A model generated the notes under the pieces. The model did no database searches. It was not told where the DNA came from and saw only the letters and a list, made by a program, of their open reading frames with translations. A program made the position numbers and the translations under genes. A DNA stretch of 64,000 nt from Pseudomonadota bacterium (GTDB taxonomy: Bacteria > Pseudomonadota > Alphaproteobacteria > Rhizobiales > Xanthobacteraceae), in contig JAFEFL010000070.1 of the NCBI GenBank assembly GCA_018240595.1, positions 124,001 through 188,000 of the forward strand, given 5' to 3'. Shown here piece by piece: positions 25,241-34,054 of the stretch; positions within the stretch are counted from its first letter, which is position 1, and each line of letters starts with the position of its first letter.

Positions 25241-25295
25241 CGGCTCTTGCATTATGCTATAAAACATAGGTATGTTAGATTAGCAATCAAATTCC
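25241..25295. promoter_or_regulatory. Divergent AT-rich promoter/operator island (HpaB / MFS operon)
   Basis: Contains the inverted repeat ACATAGGTATGT (25264-25275) and, on the minus strand, GCTAATCTAACATACC, close to GCTAGTTTACATAC in the island at 34065-34078. Plausible boxes are TTGCAT then TATGTT 18 bases on (plus), and TTGATT then TATGTT 16 bases on (minus), so the two promoters overlap and one bound regulator could control both. MarR 3 of the plus-strand operon is the nearest candidate. Confidence 0.5.
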
Positions 25296-25325
25296 ACACG
25301 CGGCCGGGGCAACGAGGAAAACGAG

Positions 25326-26573
25326 ATGACAACGAGTTCGATGTCCGAGGTCGCCTCCGCCGCAAACCCGGCCGCCAAACGCCGCTGGCTGGTCGCCGGC
25401 GTGCTGCTGCTGGTGGTGATCGCCGGCTTCTTCGACCGCATCAGCATCGCGGTGCTGTTCACCAACAGCGAGTTCAATCAGGCGATCGGCATCGGCTTCA
25501 ATCCGCCGATGCTGGGCCTGCTGATGACGTCGTTCCTCTTTGCCTATGGCGTCTCCGGCGTGCTCCTGAGTTTCATCGGCGACATTTACGGGCCGCGGCG
25601 CAGCCTCGCGGTCGGCGCCACGCTGTGGGGCGTGTTCATGGTGCTGATCGGCGCCGCCAGTTCCTTCACGTCGATGATCGTCTACCGCGTCCTGCTCGGC
25701 CTCGCCGAGGGGCCGCAGTTCGCTTTGGTCAACAAGGTCGTCAAGCGCTGGTTTCCCAAGCATGAGCAGGCCCGCGCAAACTCGGTGTGGATGGTCGGCA
25801 GCCCGCTCGGCTCGGCCATCGGTTTTCCGCTGACTATCGCGCTGGTGGCGGCGTTCGGCTGGCGCTCGTCGTTCTATGCTTTGGCGATCCTCAACATCGT
25901 CATCATCGTGCCGCTGGTGCTGATGCTGGTGCGCGACTGGCCGCCGCATCGGGAAGCCGAGGCGCGCGCCGAGGAAGTCTCGACCACAACGATGACCGGC
26001 AGCATCGGCATCTTCCTGAAGGATTGGCGCTTCTGGATGATCCTGGTCTTCAATTCGGCCTGTCTGGTCTATCTCTGGGGCCTCAATGCCTGGCTGCCGA
26101 GCTACCTGCAGAAGGTGCAGCACTTCGATCTGAAGTCGCTCGGTTTCTTCGCCTCGCTGCCGTTCATCCTGATGTTCTTCGGCGAACTGCTCGGCGGTTA
26201 CATCTCCGACCGCATCGGCCGCCGCGCCATCGTCTGCTTCGTCGGCCTGTTCATGGCCGGTGCGCTGATTTACGTGGTCTCGTACGTGTCGAACCCCTAC
26301 GCTGCCGCGGTGGTGATGGCGCTGAGCGCCGGTTTCTGGGGCTCGGCGCTGCCGCCTTTGTTCGCCATGGCGGCGCAGATCATCCCGCCGCAGGTCACGG
26401 CCTCGGGTGTCGGCGTCTATAACGGCGCCGGCAATCTGATCGGCGCCTGCTCGCCCCTTTTGATGGGCTGGATCATCGGCACGTCGGGCAATTTCGACGC
26501 CGGGCTGCTGGTGCTGGTCGGCGCCGGCGTGCTTGGCTCACTCTTCATGCTGCCGCTCATCAAGCGTTACTGA
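25326..26573 (+). CDS. MFS transporter (anion:cation symporter-like)
   Basis: 415 residues with about 12 hydrophobic segments and a central cytoplasmic loop (about 200-230). The first-half motif GDIYGPRRSLAVG (about 81-93) and second-half GGYISDRIGRRAI (about 296-308) are MFS motif A copies. Resembles the ACS family that takes up organic acids and aromatic acids. GAGG lies just before the ATG. First gene of the operon with the flavin reductase, so it probably imports the monooxygenase substrate. Confidence 0.9.
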   Translation: MTTSSMSEVASAANPAAKRRWLVAGVLLLVVIAGFFDRISIAVLFTNSEFNQAIGIGFNPPMLGLLMTSFLFAYGVSGVLLSFIGDIYGPRRSLAVGATLWGVFMVLIGAASSFTSMIVYRVLLGLAEGPQFALVNKVVKRWFPKHEQARANSVWMVGSPLGSAIGFPLTIALVAAFGWRSSFYALAILNIVIIVPLVLMLVRDWPPHREAEARAEEVSTTTMTGSIGIFLKDWRFWMILVFNSACLVYLWGLNAWLPSYLQKVQHFDLKSLGFFASLPFILMFFGELLGGYISDRIGRRAIVCFVGLFMAGALIYVVSYVSNPYAAAVVMALSAGFWGSALPPLFAMAAQIIPPQVTASGVGVYNGAGNLIGACSPLLMGWIIGTSGNFDAGLLVLVGAGVLGSLFMLPLIKRY

Positions 26574-26592
26574 ACGCGCAAAGGATCACTCC

Positions 26593-27282
26593 ATGCCCGA
26601 GATCAAGCTCACCTTCTCCTCCGACGACGCCAGCGGCGACATGAACGTCACCGTATCTTCGCTCGTCATCGCCGGCTGGACCGGACGCGACCCGGCGGCG
26701 ATGGAGGCGCACATCGTCGAACTGGAGAAGCTCGGCGTGAAACGGCCGGCCTCGACGCCGATCTTCTATCGCGGCGCGACGTCCCTGCTTACCCAGGCGC
26801 CGGAGATCGAGGTTGTCGGCACGCATTCGAGCGGCGAAGTCGAACCGGTGATCTTCAGCCTGCCCGACGGCTTGTGGCTCGGCGTCGGCTCCGACCACAC
26901 CGACCGCCAGGTCGAGACCGTCGGCATCACCATCTCCAAGCAGATGTGCGCCAAGCCGGTGTCGAAGCGGCTGTGGCGTTTTGCCGACGTCTCCGGGCGC
27001 TGGGACCAGTTGCTGGTGCGCTCCTTCGCCACCCGGGGCGGCAAGCGCAGCCTCTATCAGGAAGGCCCGCTCGCCAAGATGCGCCATCCCGACGACTTGA
27101 CCGCGCGCTATCTCGGCGCCGGCGCCAAGCTGCCGGTCGGCACCGCGATGTTCTGCGGCACGCTCGCCGTTCATGGCGAAATCGCCGGCGCCGACCTGTT
27201 CGAACTCGAACTCGAAGATCCGGTCGCCAAGCGCAAGATCACCCACCGCTACACCACTCTCACCCTGCCGATCGCCGGCTAA
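26593..27282 (+). CDS. DUF2848-family protein
   Basis: 229 residues. I recognise the DUF2848 pattern: VIAGWTGRD near the start, LPDGLWLGVGSDHTDR in the middle (about 94-109), GTAMFCGTLAVHG near the C-terminus. The conserved SDHTD and FCGT segments suggest a fold and metal site like fumarylacetoacetate hydrolase, but no function is established to my knowledge. It sits 19 bases after the MFS gene in a flavin-monooxygenase operon, so a hydrolase or hydratase acting after ring opening is a reasonable guess. Confidence 0.8.
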   Translation: MPEIKLTFSSDDASGDMNVTVSSLVIAGWTGRDPAAMEAHIVELEKLGVKRPASTPIFYRGATSLLTQAPEIEVVGTHSSGEVEPVIFSLPDGLWLGVGSDHTDRQVETVGITISKQMCAKPVSKRLWRFADVSGRWDQLLVRSFATRGGKRSLYQEGPLAKMRHPDDLTARYLGAGAKLPVGTAMFCGTLAVHGEIAGADLFELELEDPVAKRKITHRYTTLTLPIAG

Positions 27283-27295
27283 AACGCGAGGTCCC

Positions 27296-27688
27296 ATGCC
27301 CTTCAACAAGCCGCATCTCGAATTCTTCGCCCTCGACATGAATTCCGGCTGGGAGACACCGCCCGGCTATCCGTCCGGCATCAAGCAGAAGATCCTGGCC
27401 AGCGACCTCAACGAAAAGGCCAAGACCGGCAGCCGCTCGCGCATCCTGCGCTTCGATCCCGGCGTCTTCACCACCGATCCCTTCGTGCACGATCACTGGG
27501 AAGAAGTGTTCCTCTTTTCCGGAGATCTCACCGTCGGCAATGACAAGAACGGTAACGGCGGCGAACCGTTCAACCCGCTGACCTATGCCTGCCGCCCGCC
27601 CGGCGCCTATCACGGCCCGTTCAAGTCGGAGAAGGGCTGCATGCTCTTCGAGATTCACTATTACGACGAAACCCAGAACAAGAAGTAG
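27296..27688 (+). CDS. Small cupin-domain protein
   Basis: 130 residues forming one cupin barrel. The region PFVHDHWEEVFLFSGDLTVG (about 62-81) gives H-x-H-x4-E-like metal ligands, and AYHGPF (about 103-108) gives the late histidine. Likely metal-dependent, either a dioxygenase or isomerase. Follows DUF2848 by 13 bases and precedes the leaderless binding-protein-like gene by 6. No closer assignment can be made. Confidence 0.78.
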   Translation: MPFNKPHLEFFALDMNSGWETPPGYPSGIKQKILASDLNEKAKTGSRSRILRFDPGVFTTDPFVHDHWEEVFLFSGDLTVGNDKNGNGGEPFNPLTYACRPPGAYHGPFKSEKGCMLFEIHYYDETQNKK

Positions 27689-27694
27689 CAACCG

Positions 27695-28621
27695 ATGAAG
27701 ATCGCGGTCCCCGACCTGATATCCAACTCGTATTTTCCGGCGGCGGCCGCGGTCGAACTCGGCTACTTCAAGGAAGAAGGTCTCGACGTTTCACTCGAAC
27801 TGATCTTCCCGGTCGACAAGTGCTATGCCGCCCTGCGCGACGGCACGATCGACTTCGTCGGCGGCTCGGCGCATTCGGCGCTGGCCGCCTTTCCCGAGTG
27901 GAAAGGCGTCAAGCTGCTCTGCGCGCAGGCGCAGGGCATGTACTGGTTCCTGGTCATGCGCGCCGATCTCAAAGCCAAGCGCAACGATCTGAACATCGTC
28001 AAAGGCAAGCGCATCGGCGCCGCGCCCTGGGTCGAGATGGGCCTGCGGCAACTGCTGAAGGCCGGCGGCATCGATCTCGAACGCGATCAGGTGTCGATCG
28101 CGCCGGTGCCGGGCGCCGTCGGCGCCACCGTCAATTTCGGCCTCACCGCCGCCAAGGCGCTGGAGGACGGCAAGATCGACGGCTTCTGGGCCAACGGCAT
28201 GGGCACCGAAGTCGCGGTGACGCGCGGCGTCGGCAGCGTCGTGCTCGACATCCGCCGCGGCGACGGGCCCAAGGGGTGCTTCGACTACACCATGGCCTCG
28301 ATCGCGACCTCCGACCGCTTCATCGAGCAGTCGCCGGACAAGGCGGCCGCCGCGGTGCGCGCCATCGTCAAGACGCAGGCTGCGTTGAAGGCCGATCCGG
28401 GCAAGGCCACCGCCGTCGGCCGCAAGCTGTTCCCGCCGACGGAAGCCGAACTGATCGCCGAACTGATCCGCCGCGACCTGCCCTATTACGATGCCGCGAT
28501 CACGCCGTCCTTCGTCGAGGGCATGAACGCCTTTGCCCGCAACATCGGCATCCTCAAGGGACATCCGCGTTACGAGGACGTGGTGGCGACGCAGTTCAGC
28601 GCATTATGGTCGAAAGCGTGA
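27695..28621 (+). CDS. Leaderless (cytosolic) ABC binding-protein-like protein, NMT1/THI5-like fold
   Basis: 308 residues with the type II periplasmic-binding-protein fold typical of nitrate/sulfonate/taurine receptors (N-terminal SYFPAAAAVELGYFKEEGLDV-like region). There is no signal peptide: the ATG leads straight into the first beta strand, and an in-frame stop lies only 9 bases upstream. It must act in the cytoplasm and has no permease or ATPase next to it. Precedents for enzymes with this fold are THI5 and 4,5-dihydroxyphthalate decarboxylase. The THI5 CCCFC iron motif is absent. An enzymatic or ligand-sensing role in the monooxygenase pathway is inferred. Confidence 0.75.
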   Translation: MKIAVPDLISNSYFPAAAAVELGYFKEEGLDVSLELIFPVDKCYAALRDGTIDFVGGSAHSALAAFPEWKGVKLLCAQAQGMYWFLVMRADLKAKRNDLNIVKGKRIGAAPWVEMGLRQLLKAGGIDLERDQVSIAPVPGAVGATVNFGLTAAKALEDGKIDGFWANGMGTEVAVTRGVGSVVLDIRRGDGPKGCFDYTMASIATSDRFIEQSPDKAAAAVRAIVKTQAALKADPGKATAVGRKLFPPTEAELIAELIRRDLPYYDAAITPSFVEGMNAFARNIGILKGHPRYEDVVATQFSALWSKA

Positions 28622-29163
28622 GCGACAACGCCGTCAGCAAACTGGACACCCGCGCATTCCGCAATGCGCTCGGACTGTTCGCGACCGGCGTCGTCATCAT
28701 TTCGGCCGAGATCGATGGCAACAAGATCGGCGCGACGGTCAGTTCGTTCAACTCGGTGTCGCTCGAGCCGCCGCTGGTGCTGTTCAGCATCGCACGCAAC
28801 GCCTACGGCCTGCCCTTGTGGAAGGCGGCCAAGGCGCTGGCCATCTCCGTGCTCGGCGAACACCAGGTCGAACTGTCGAACCGCTTTGCCCGCGCCGCCG
28901 GCAGCAAATGGGATGGTCTCAGCGAGCGCCGCGCCGCCAACGGCAGTCCGCTGCCGCCGGACATTCTCATGCATCTCGAATGCCGGCCTTATGCCACCTA
29001 TGACGGCGGCGACCATGAGATCTTCGTCTGTGAAGTGACGGGCTACACCATCCATCATCCCGGGGCCCTGCCCTTGCTGTTCTTCTCCGGACGCTATCGC
29101 CGCCTGGCGCACGAGGATGGCGAGCGGGCGCCTAACGATAATCTGTGGCTCCACGGCTGGTGA
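28606..29163 (+). CDS. Flavin reductase domain protein (HpaC-like)
   Basis: 185 residues of the flavin reductase family (FALGLFATGVVIISAE-type N-terminus, and SSFNSVSLEPPLVLFS at about 47-62). It reduces FMN or FAD with NAD(P)H to supply a two-component monooxygenase; the HpaB-type oxygenase at 23659-25176 is the evident partner. An alternative GTG start at 28618 gives a 4-base GTGA overlap with the preceding gene and is equally plausible. Confidence 0.9.
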   Translation: MVESVSDNAVSKLDTRAFRNALGLFATGVVIISAEIDGNKIGATVSSFNSVSLEPPLVLFSIARNAYGLPLWKAAKALAISVLGEHQVELSNRFARAAGSKWDGLSERRAANGSPLPPDILMHLECRPYATYDGGDHEIFVCEVTGYTIHHPGALPLLFFSGRYRRLAHEDGERAPNDNLWLHGW

Positions 29164-29240
29164 CAGGCGCGTCGATGTTCCGCAGCACCGCCCCTTCGTG
29201 TATTTGATGCATGTCTGCGGTCAGCGGCAATGAGGCATCG

Positions 29241-29867
29241 ATGCCCAAAAAACGGTCTCCTGCGGTGAAGAGCCCGCCCGACTCCGGGTCCCGGGGTTCG
29301 GCAAAGAACCTCACCGTCAGCCTGCCCGAACTGCTGGTCGATGGCTCCGACCTCAAGTTCCGCGAACTGGTCGCCGACCTGTTTGCCGCCGCCGCCGGCA
29401 TGCTGGCGCTGCGCCGCGCCCTGGCGACCTCGGTCGGCCTCAGCGCCGCGGAATACGCCATCCTGCTCGCCACGTGGCATCTGCAGAAGAAGGGCCCGGT
29501 CGGCATCAACACGCTGGCCGGCCAGTTGCACGTCGCCGCCGCCAATGTCACGGCGGAGGTCGGCAAGCTGGTCAAGAAAGGCATTCTCGACAAGCAGCCG
29601 CATCCGACGGACAGCCGCGCCGTCCTCATTCGCCTCACCGCCGATGGCACCGCGATCCTGCACGAACTGACGCCCTTGCTGCGGCGGATCAACGACCGCC
29701 TGTTCTCCGGCAACCGGGCGCGGGATATGGATGCCGTGGCCAACTTCCTTCGTCACATCGCCGATGAGACGCCGAACTCGATCCATCTGGCGAAGAGTTT
29801 CCACCCCCGTACGCCCATCCGGGAAGAGCGGCGACGGAAAACCGCCGCCAAGGAAAGCCGTCAATAA
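29241..29867 (+). CDS. MarR-family transcriptional regulator 3
   Basis: 208 residues from the ATG at 29241, which has GAGG five bases upstream; an ATG at 29211 would add ten. Winged helix: GINTLAGQLHVAAANVTAEV-like helix-turn-helix (about 90-110) and wing HPTDSRAVLIRLTADG (about 122-137). Both ends carry extra basic, probably disordered extensions. It ends by overlapping the next start (TAATG). A likely regulator of the HpaB/MFS divergent promoter. Confidence 0.85.
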   Translation: MPKKRSPAVKSPPDSGSRGSAKNLTVSLPELLVDGSDLKFRELVADLFAAAAGMLALRRALATSVGLSAAEYAILLATWHLQKKGPVGINTLAGQLHVAAANVTAEVGKLVKKGILDKQPHPTDSRAVLIRLTADGTAILHELTPLLRRINDRLFSGNRARDMDAVANFLRHIADETPNSIHLAKSFHPRTPIREERRRKTAAKESRQ

Positions 29868-30961
29868 TGCAAGTCCTCGTCATCGGTGCCGGCGTGGTCG
29901 GTCTCGCCGCAGCCCGTGCGGTCGCGCAAAAAGGCCACGACGTGATCGTCGCCGAGGCGGCGAACGCCATCGGCACCGGCGTCTCGTCCCGCAACTCCGA
30001 AGTCATCCACGGCGGCATGTATTATCCGACGGGATCGCTGCGGGCGAAGCACTGTGTCGCAGGCCGCCGCCTGCTCTACGCCTTCTGCGCCTCGCATGGC
30101 GTCGCCCACAAAAAGGTCGGCAAGCTGATCGTCGCCACCGATGACGCCGAAACCGCAAAGCTTGAGCAGATCGCCGCGCAGGGCAAGATCAATGACGTCG
30201 AAGGCCTGACCATGCTCAGCGCCGCCGAGGCCAAGGCGCTCGAGCCGGCGCTCGCCTGCACCGCGGCGCTGCTGTCGCCGGAAACCGGCATCGTCAGCGC
30301 GCACGACTATATGCTGGCGCTGCGCGGCGACATCGAGGACGCCGGCGGCGCCATCGCCTTCAACACGCCGGTCACCGGCGCCGTGCGCCAGGACGGACAG
30401 TGGCAGGTGTCGTTCGGCGGCAGCGACGCCGGCGACATGGAATTCGATGCCGTCGTCAACTGCGGCGGCCTGTCGGCGCAGAAGATCGCGCTGACGATGC
30501 CGGACTATCCGGCGGCGCGCGTGCCGAAGCAGGTGCTCGCCAAGGGCAACTATTTCACTTATGCCGGCAAGCCCGCCTTCACCCGGCTGATCTATCCGAC
30601 GCCGGTCACCGGCGGCCTGGGCGTTCATGTCACGCTCGATCTCGCCGGCCGCATGCGCTTTGGGCCCGACGTCGAGTGGATCGACAAGGAGTATTACCCG
30701 GTCGATCCCAAACGGGCCGATGCCTTCTACGACCGCATTCGCACCTATTGGCCCGCGCTCAAGGACGGCACGCTGGCGCCGGATTATTCCGGCATCCGGC
30801 CCAAGCTCACCGGCCCCGGCGAGCCGGCGGCGGATTTCCTGATCGACCCGCCGGCCGCGCATGGCCTGCCCGGCCTGGTGCAGATGTTCGGCATCGAGTC
30901 GCCCGGCCTGACCAGTTCGCTGTCGCTCGCCGAACACGTCGCCGCATCGCTCGACGCCTGA
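29867..30961 (+). CDS. FAD-dependent L-2-hydroxyglutarate oxidase/dehydrogenase-like protein
   Basis: 364 residues. The dinucleotide motif VIGAGVVGLAAARAV lies at 5-19, and SSRNSEVIHGGMYYPTGSLRAKHC (about 44-67) is the hallmark of the LhgO/L2HGDH branch. It oxidises an L-2-hydroxy acid, passing electrons to quinone or oxygen. The start overlaps the MarR 3 stop by one base, so it is translationally coupled. Followed by ThDP enzyme 3, so a 2-hydroxy acid to 2-oxo acid to aldehyde series may exist here too. True substrate may differ from 2-hydroxyglutarate. Confidence 0.85.
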   Translation: MQVLVIGAGVVGLAAARAVAQKGHDVIVAEAANAIGTGVSSRNSEVIHGGMYYPTGSLRAKHCVAGRRLLYAFCASHGVAHKKVGKLIVATDDAETAKLEQIAAQGKINDVEGLTMLSAAEAKALEPALACTAALLSPETGIVSAHDYMLALRGDIEDAGGAIAFNTPVTGAVRQDGQWQVSFGGSDAGDMEFDAVVNCGGLSAQKIALTMPDYPAARVPKQVLAKGNYFTYAGKPAFTRLIYPTPVTGGLGVHVTLDLAGRMRFGPDVEWIDKEYYPVDPKRADAFYDRIRTYWPALKDGTLAPDYSGIRPKLTGPGEPAADFLIDPPAAHGLPGLVQMFGIESPGLTSSLSLAEHVAASLDA

Positions 30962-31008
30962 GGCCCGATCGGCTGTGCGCGCATGGCCGCAGCGCCGGAA
31001 CGCGCGGA

Positions 31009-31045
31009 CAAACAACTATACATAACTAAGCTATATGTTATTGTT
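31009..31045 (+). promoter_or_regulatory. AT-rich promoter/operator island of ThDP enzyme 3
   Basis: Contains ATAACTAAGCTATATGTTAT, an imperfect inverted repeat with ATAAC/GTTAT arms, and on the minus strand CTTAGTTATGTATAG, which shares CTTAGTTAT with the island at 41839-41847. It lies 70-105 bases before the preferred GTG of ThDP enzyme 3 and would be inside the gene if an upstream ATG were used, which supports the later start. Confidence 0.5.
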
Positions 31046-31114
31046 TTTTGCCGGGCGTTTCTCGCCGCCGGTCCAGCACACGCGCCATCGATCAGCGTCT
31101 CGGGAGACACTGCC

Positions 31115-32890
31115 GTGCAAGATATCGACCGCCCCACCGTCCCGGTGAAATCCAACGATCTCGCCTGGAAGAGCGATGTGGTGGCCGAACTCCTGCGCCG
31201 GTCGAAAATTCCCTTCGTCGTCCTCAATCCCGGCGCCAGCTATCGCGGCCTGCACGACAGCCTGGTCAACTATCTCGGCAACACGGCGCCGCAGATGCTG
31301 CTGTGCCTGAATGAGGACCACGTCGTGTCGATCGCGCACGGCTATGCCAAGGCGACCGACCGGCCGCTCGCCAGCGTCCTGCACAGCAATGTCGGCCTCA
31401 TGCACGGCCTGATGGGCATCTTCAACGCCTGGGCCGATCGCGTGCCGATGCTGATCCTCGGCGCCACCGGCCCGGTGCAGCCGGAAAAGCGCCGGCCGTG
31501 GATCGACTGGATCCACACCGCCAAGGATCAGGGCGCCCTGCTCCGGCATTATGTGAAGTGGGATGACGAGCCGCGCTCGGCCCACGGCGTCGTCGAAAGC
31601 ATGACGCGCGCGCTGCAGATGACGACCAGCGCGCCGAAGGCGCCGGTCTATGTCTGTCTCGACGCCGGCCTGCAGGAAGAACCGCTGGCCGACGCGATCG
31701 ACCTCCCCGATTTCGATCGTTTCGCCGCGCCGGACGCGCCCTGCGGTACGCCGGCCGATATCGCCGAAGTGGCTGGCATGATCGCCACCGCCAAGCGTCC
31801 GGTCTTCCTGATCGGCCGAGGCTCGCGTCAGCAACTGCACTGGGACCGCCGCATCGAACTCGCCGAGATTGCCGGCGCCGCCGTCATCACCTCGCTGCGC
31901 GAACGCGCCGTGTTCCCGACCCGCCATGCGCAGCATATTTCGCCGCCGAGTGGCTGGATGACCGCCGGCGCCAAAGCGGCGATCAAGGACGCCGACCTGA
32001 TCGTCAGTTTCGATTGGGTCGATCTCAACGGCTATCTGCAGCAGTTCGACCGCAAGACGCACCGGCTCGGCGCCCGCGTCGTGCACGTATCGCTCGACAG
32101 CATCCTGCACAATGGCTGGAGCATGGATCACTTCGCGCCCATTGCCGCCGATCGCCACGTCATGGCCGACGCCGATGCCTTCATCGAGCAGCTCCTGCCC
32201 GCCATCAGATCGCGTCTCGGCAAGCCGCGCGCGCCCTGGCTCGAGGGCGGCCCGGCGGCGCCGCGCGGCTTCAGCGACGGTGCCGAAAGCGAACTGGTGC
32301 CGCACGATATCGAGGCCCTGCTCGCCGAGCTGGCCAAAGAGCACGCGATCACGCTGGCGCATACGACCATCGGCTGGGCTTCGACCGACTATCCGATGCA
32401 AGGGCCGCTCGATTATCTCGGCCATGACGGCGGCGCCGGTCTGGCCGCCGGCCCGGGCCTGACCATCGGCGCGGCGCTGGCGCTGCGTGATACGGGTCGC
32501 ATCGTGGTCGGCGTGCTCGGCGACGGCGACTTCCTACAAGGCGCGACGGCGCTGTGGACCGCGGCGCATTACAGCATTCCCTGCCTCTTCATTGTCTCGA
32601 ACAACCGCTCGAACTTCAACGACGAGGTGCATCAGGAAACCGTCGCCAAGACCCGCGGCCGGCCGGTCGAAAACCGCTGGGTCGGCCAGCGCATCGACGA
32701 TCCGGCGGTCGATCTTGCGGCCATCGCACGGGCGCAAGGCGTCGACGCCATCGGGCCGGTGCAGACGCTCGGCGAGTTGCGCGCCGCAGTGAAGACCGGC
32801 CTCGGCGCCGTCAAGAACGGCCAGCCGTTCTTCATCGACGCCCGCGTCAAGCCCGGCTACGCCAACATCATCGTGTCGCGGCACGGCTGA
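31115..32890 (+). CDS. ThDP-dependent decarboxylase-like enzyme 3
   Basis: 591 residues from a GTG with GGGAGA nine bases upstream; an ATG at 30983 would place the promoter island inside the gene. Activating glutamate E67 (LNEDHVVSIAHGY; asparagine replaces the usual preceding histidine), GDG 469-471, NN 496-497. Most like enzyme 4 among the copies. It has its own AT-rich promoter and lies downstream of the L2HGDH-like oxidase. Probable 2-oxoacid decarboxylase or carboligase. Confidence 0.85.
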   Translation: MQDIDRPTVPVKSNDLAWKSDVVAELLRRSKIPFVVLNPGASYRGLHDSLVNYLGNTAPQMLLCLNEDHVVSIAHGYAKATDRPLASVLHSNVGLMHGLMGIFNAWADRVPMLILGATGPVQPEKRRPWIDWIHTAKDQGALLRHYVKWDDEPRSAHGVVESMTRALQMTTSAPKAPVYVCLDAGLQEEPLADAIDLPDFDRFAAPDAPCGTPADIAEVAGMIATAKRPVFLIGRGSRQQLHWDRRIELAEIAGAAVITSLRERAVFPTRHAQHISPPSGWMTAGAKAAIKDADLIVSFDWVDLNGYLQQFDRKTHRLGARVVHVSLDSILHNGWSMDHFAPIAADRHVMADADAFIEQLLPAIRSRLGKPRAPWLEGGPAAPRGFSDGAESELVPHDIEALLAELAKEHAITLAHTTIGWASTDYPMQGPLDYLGHDGGAGLAAGPGLTIGAALALRDTGRIVVGVLGDGDFLQGATALWTAAHYSIPCLFIVSNNRSNFNDEVHQETVAKTRGRPVENRWVGQRIDDPAVDLAAIARAQGVDAIGPVQTLGELRAAVKTGLGAVKNGQPFFIDARVKPGYANIIVSRHG

Positions 32891-32925
32891 GCCGGCCGCA
32901 GGCCCTCGCCGAGCCGGCGGCGACA

Positions 32926-33930
32926 CTACGGCTTGGCGTCGGCCTTCACCGCCGCGGCGATTCCGTTCCACTGCGCGACCTGATCGCGAATGAAGCCGTC
33001 GAACTCCGAAGGCGACGTTTTCTGAACGTAGACGCCGATCGATTCGAGTCGCTTCTGCAAATCCGGCCTGTCGAGCGCGCGATTGAGCGCAGCATTGAGT
33101 TTGTCGACGATCGCGGCCGGCGTACCGGCCGGCGCGGCCAGGCCATACCAGGTGCCGCGCCCGAAGCCCGGCAGGTCCAGGCCCTTCTCGGCGAAGGTGG
33201 GAACGTCGGGTGCCTCCTTCAGCCGCTCGCGGCCGATCGTCGCCAGCATCTTCAGCTTGCCTTCCTTGACCAGTCCGACAGCGCCGGGCGGAGCGACGAA
33301 GGCGCTTGAAATACGCCCGGCCAGCAGATCCGTGATCGCCGGCGTCATGCCGCGGTACGGCACCATCAGCGGCTTGATCTTGGCCACCTTGGCAAAGGAC
33401 AGGCCGGCGAGGTGCGGCGTGCTGCCGAGGCCGGCATTGCCGATCGACACGCCCTCACCCGCCTGACGCGCATGCTCCACGAAGCTCTGGAGGTCCGGCG
33501 TAGTGCTGTCGGCGGGAACGACCAGAACGAGGGTCGAGAGCGTGGTTTGCCCGACCATCTTGAAATCCTTCACCGGATCGTAGCCGACATTGTCGTGGAA
33601 GTGCGACAGGACGACGAAAGACATGTCAACCGCGACCAGCGTGTAGCCATCCGGCTTGGCCCTGCCGACATAGCTGAAGGCAATGGCGCCGCCGGCGCCG
33701 GGCTTGTTCTCGATGACGACCGTGCCGTCGATCTCCTTCGACATGCCGTCGGCCACGGCGCGGGCAATCACATCGACGGGGCCGCCAGGGGCGAATGGCA
33801 CGACGAGCGAGATCGGGTGATCGGGAAATTCCGCAGCCACGGCCGGCGCATGGGTTGAGCCGGGTAAAACGCCGAGGACCGCAAGCGAGCAAATCCAAAG
33901 GCGCTTCAGGCAGAAATCGACGACTTTCAT
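32926..33930 (-). CDS. Tripartite tricarboxylate transporter receptor (TctC/Bug family)
   Basis: 334 residues from the ATG at 33930, preceded by GGAGCG; an ATG at 33948 is an alternative. Signal peptide of about 33 residues ending near AVAA. Typical Bug features follow: YPDHPI-like start (EFPDHPISLVVPFAPGGPVDVIAR) and PGAGGAIA. The TctA and TctB membrane subunits are absent here, as is common for this family. Convergent with ThDP enzyme 3 and divergent from the Pot-type operon. Ligand unknown, probably a carboxylate. Confidence 0.9.
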   Translation of the reverse strand: MKVVDFCLKRLWICSLAVLGVLPGSTHAPAVAAEFPDHPISLVVPFAPGGPVDVIARAVADGMSKEIDGTVVIENKPGAGGAIAFSYVGRAKPDGYTLVAVDMSFVVLSHFHDNVGYDPVKDFKMVGQTTLSTLVLVVPADSTTPDLQSFVEHARQAGEGVSIGNAGLGSTPHLAGLSFAKVAKIKPLMVPYRGMTPAITDLLAGRISSAFVAPPGAVGLVKEGKLKMLATIGRERLKEAPDVPTFAEKGLDLPGFGRGTWYGLAAPAGTPAAIVDKLNAALNRALDRPDLQKRLESIGVYVQKTSPSEFDGFIRDQVAQWNGIAAAVKADAKP

Positions 33931-34054
33931 TATCGCGCTCCGGTTCATGTCAAGCGACGAGCCGCGCGGGATCTGGGGCGGCGACAGTCCCGCCTCCGAG
34001 ACGCATCGCGCCCAGCCGCGGCCTCTCACCCAGCTCGGGCGGCCGCCAGCGGCA

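Noticed and set aside
27695..28621. THI5-type pyrimidine synthase feeding thiamine to the ThDP enzymes
   Set aside because: The CCCFC iron-binding motif is absent and no thiamine biosynthesis gene is nearby.
32891..32925. Hairpin terminator between ThDP 3 and the TctC-type gene
   Set aside because: GCCGGC elements are present, but no stable stem with T tract could be drawn.
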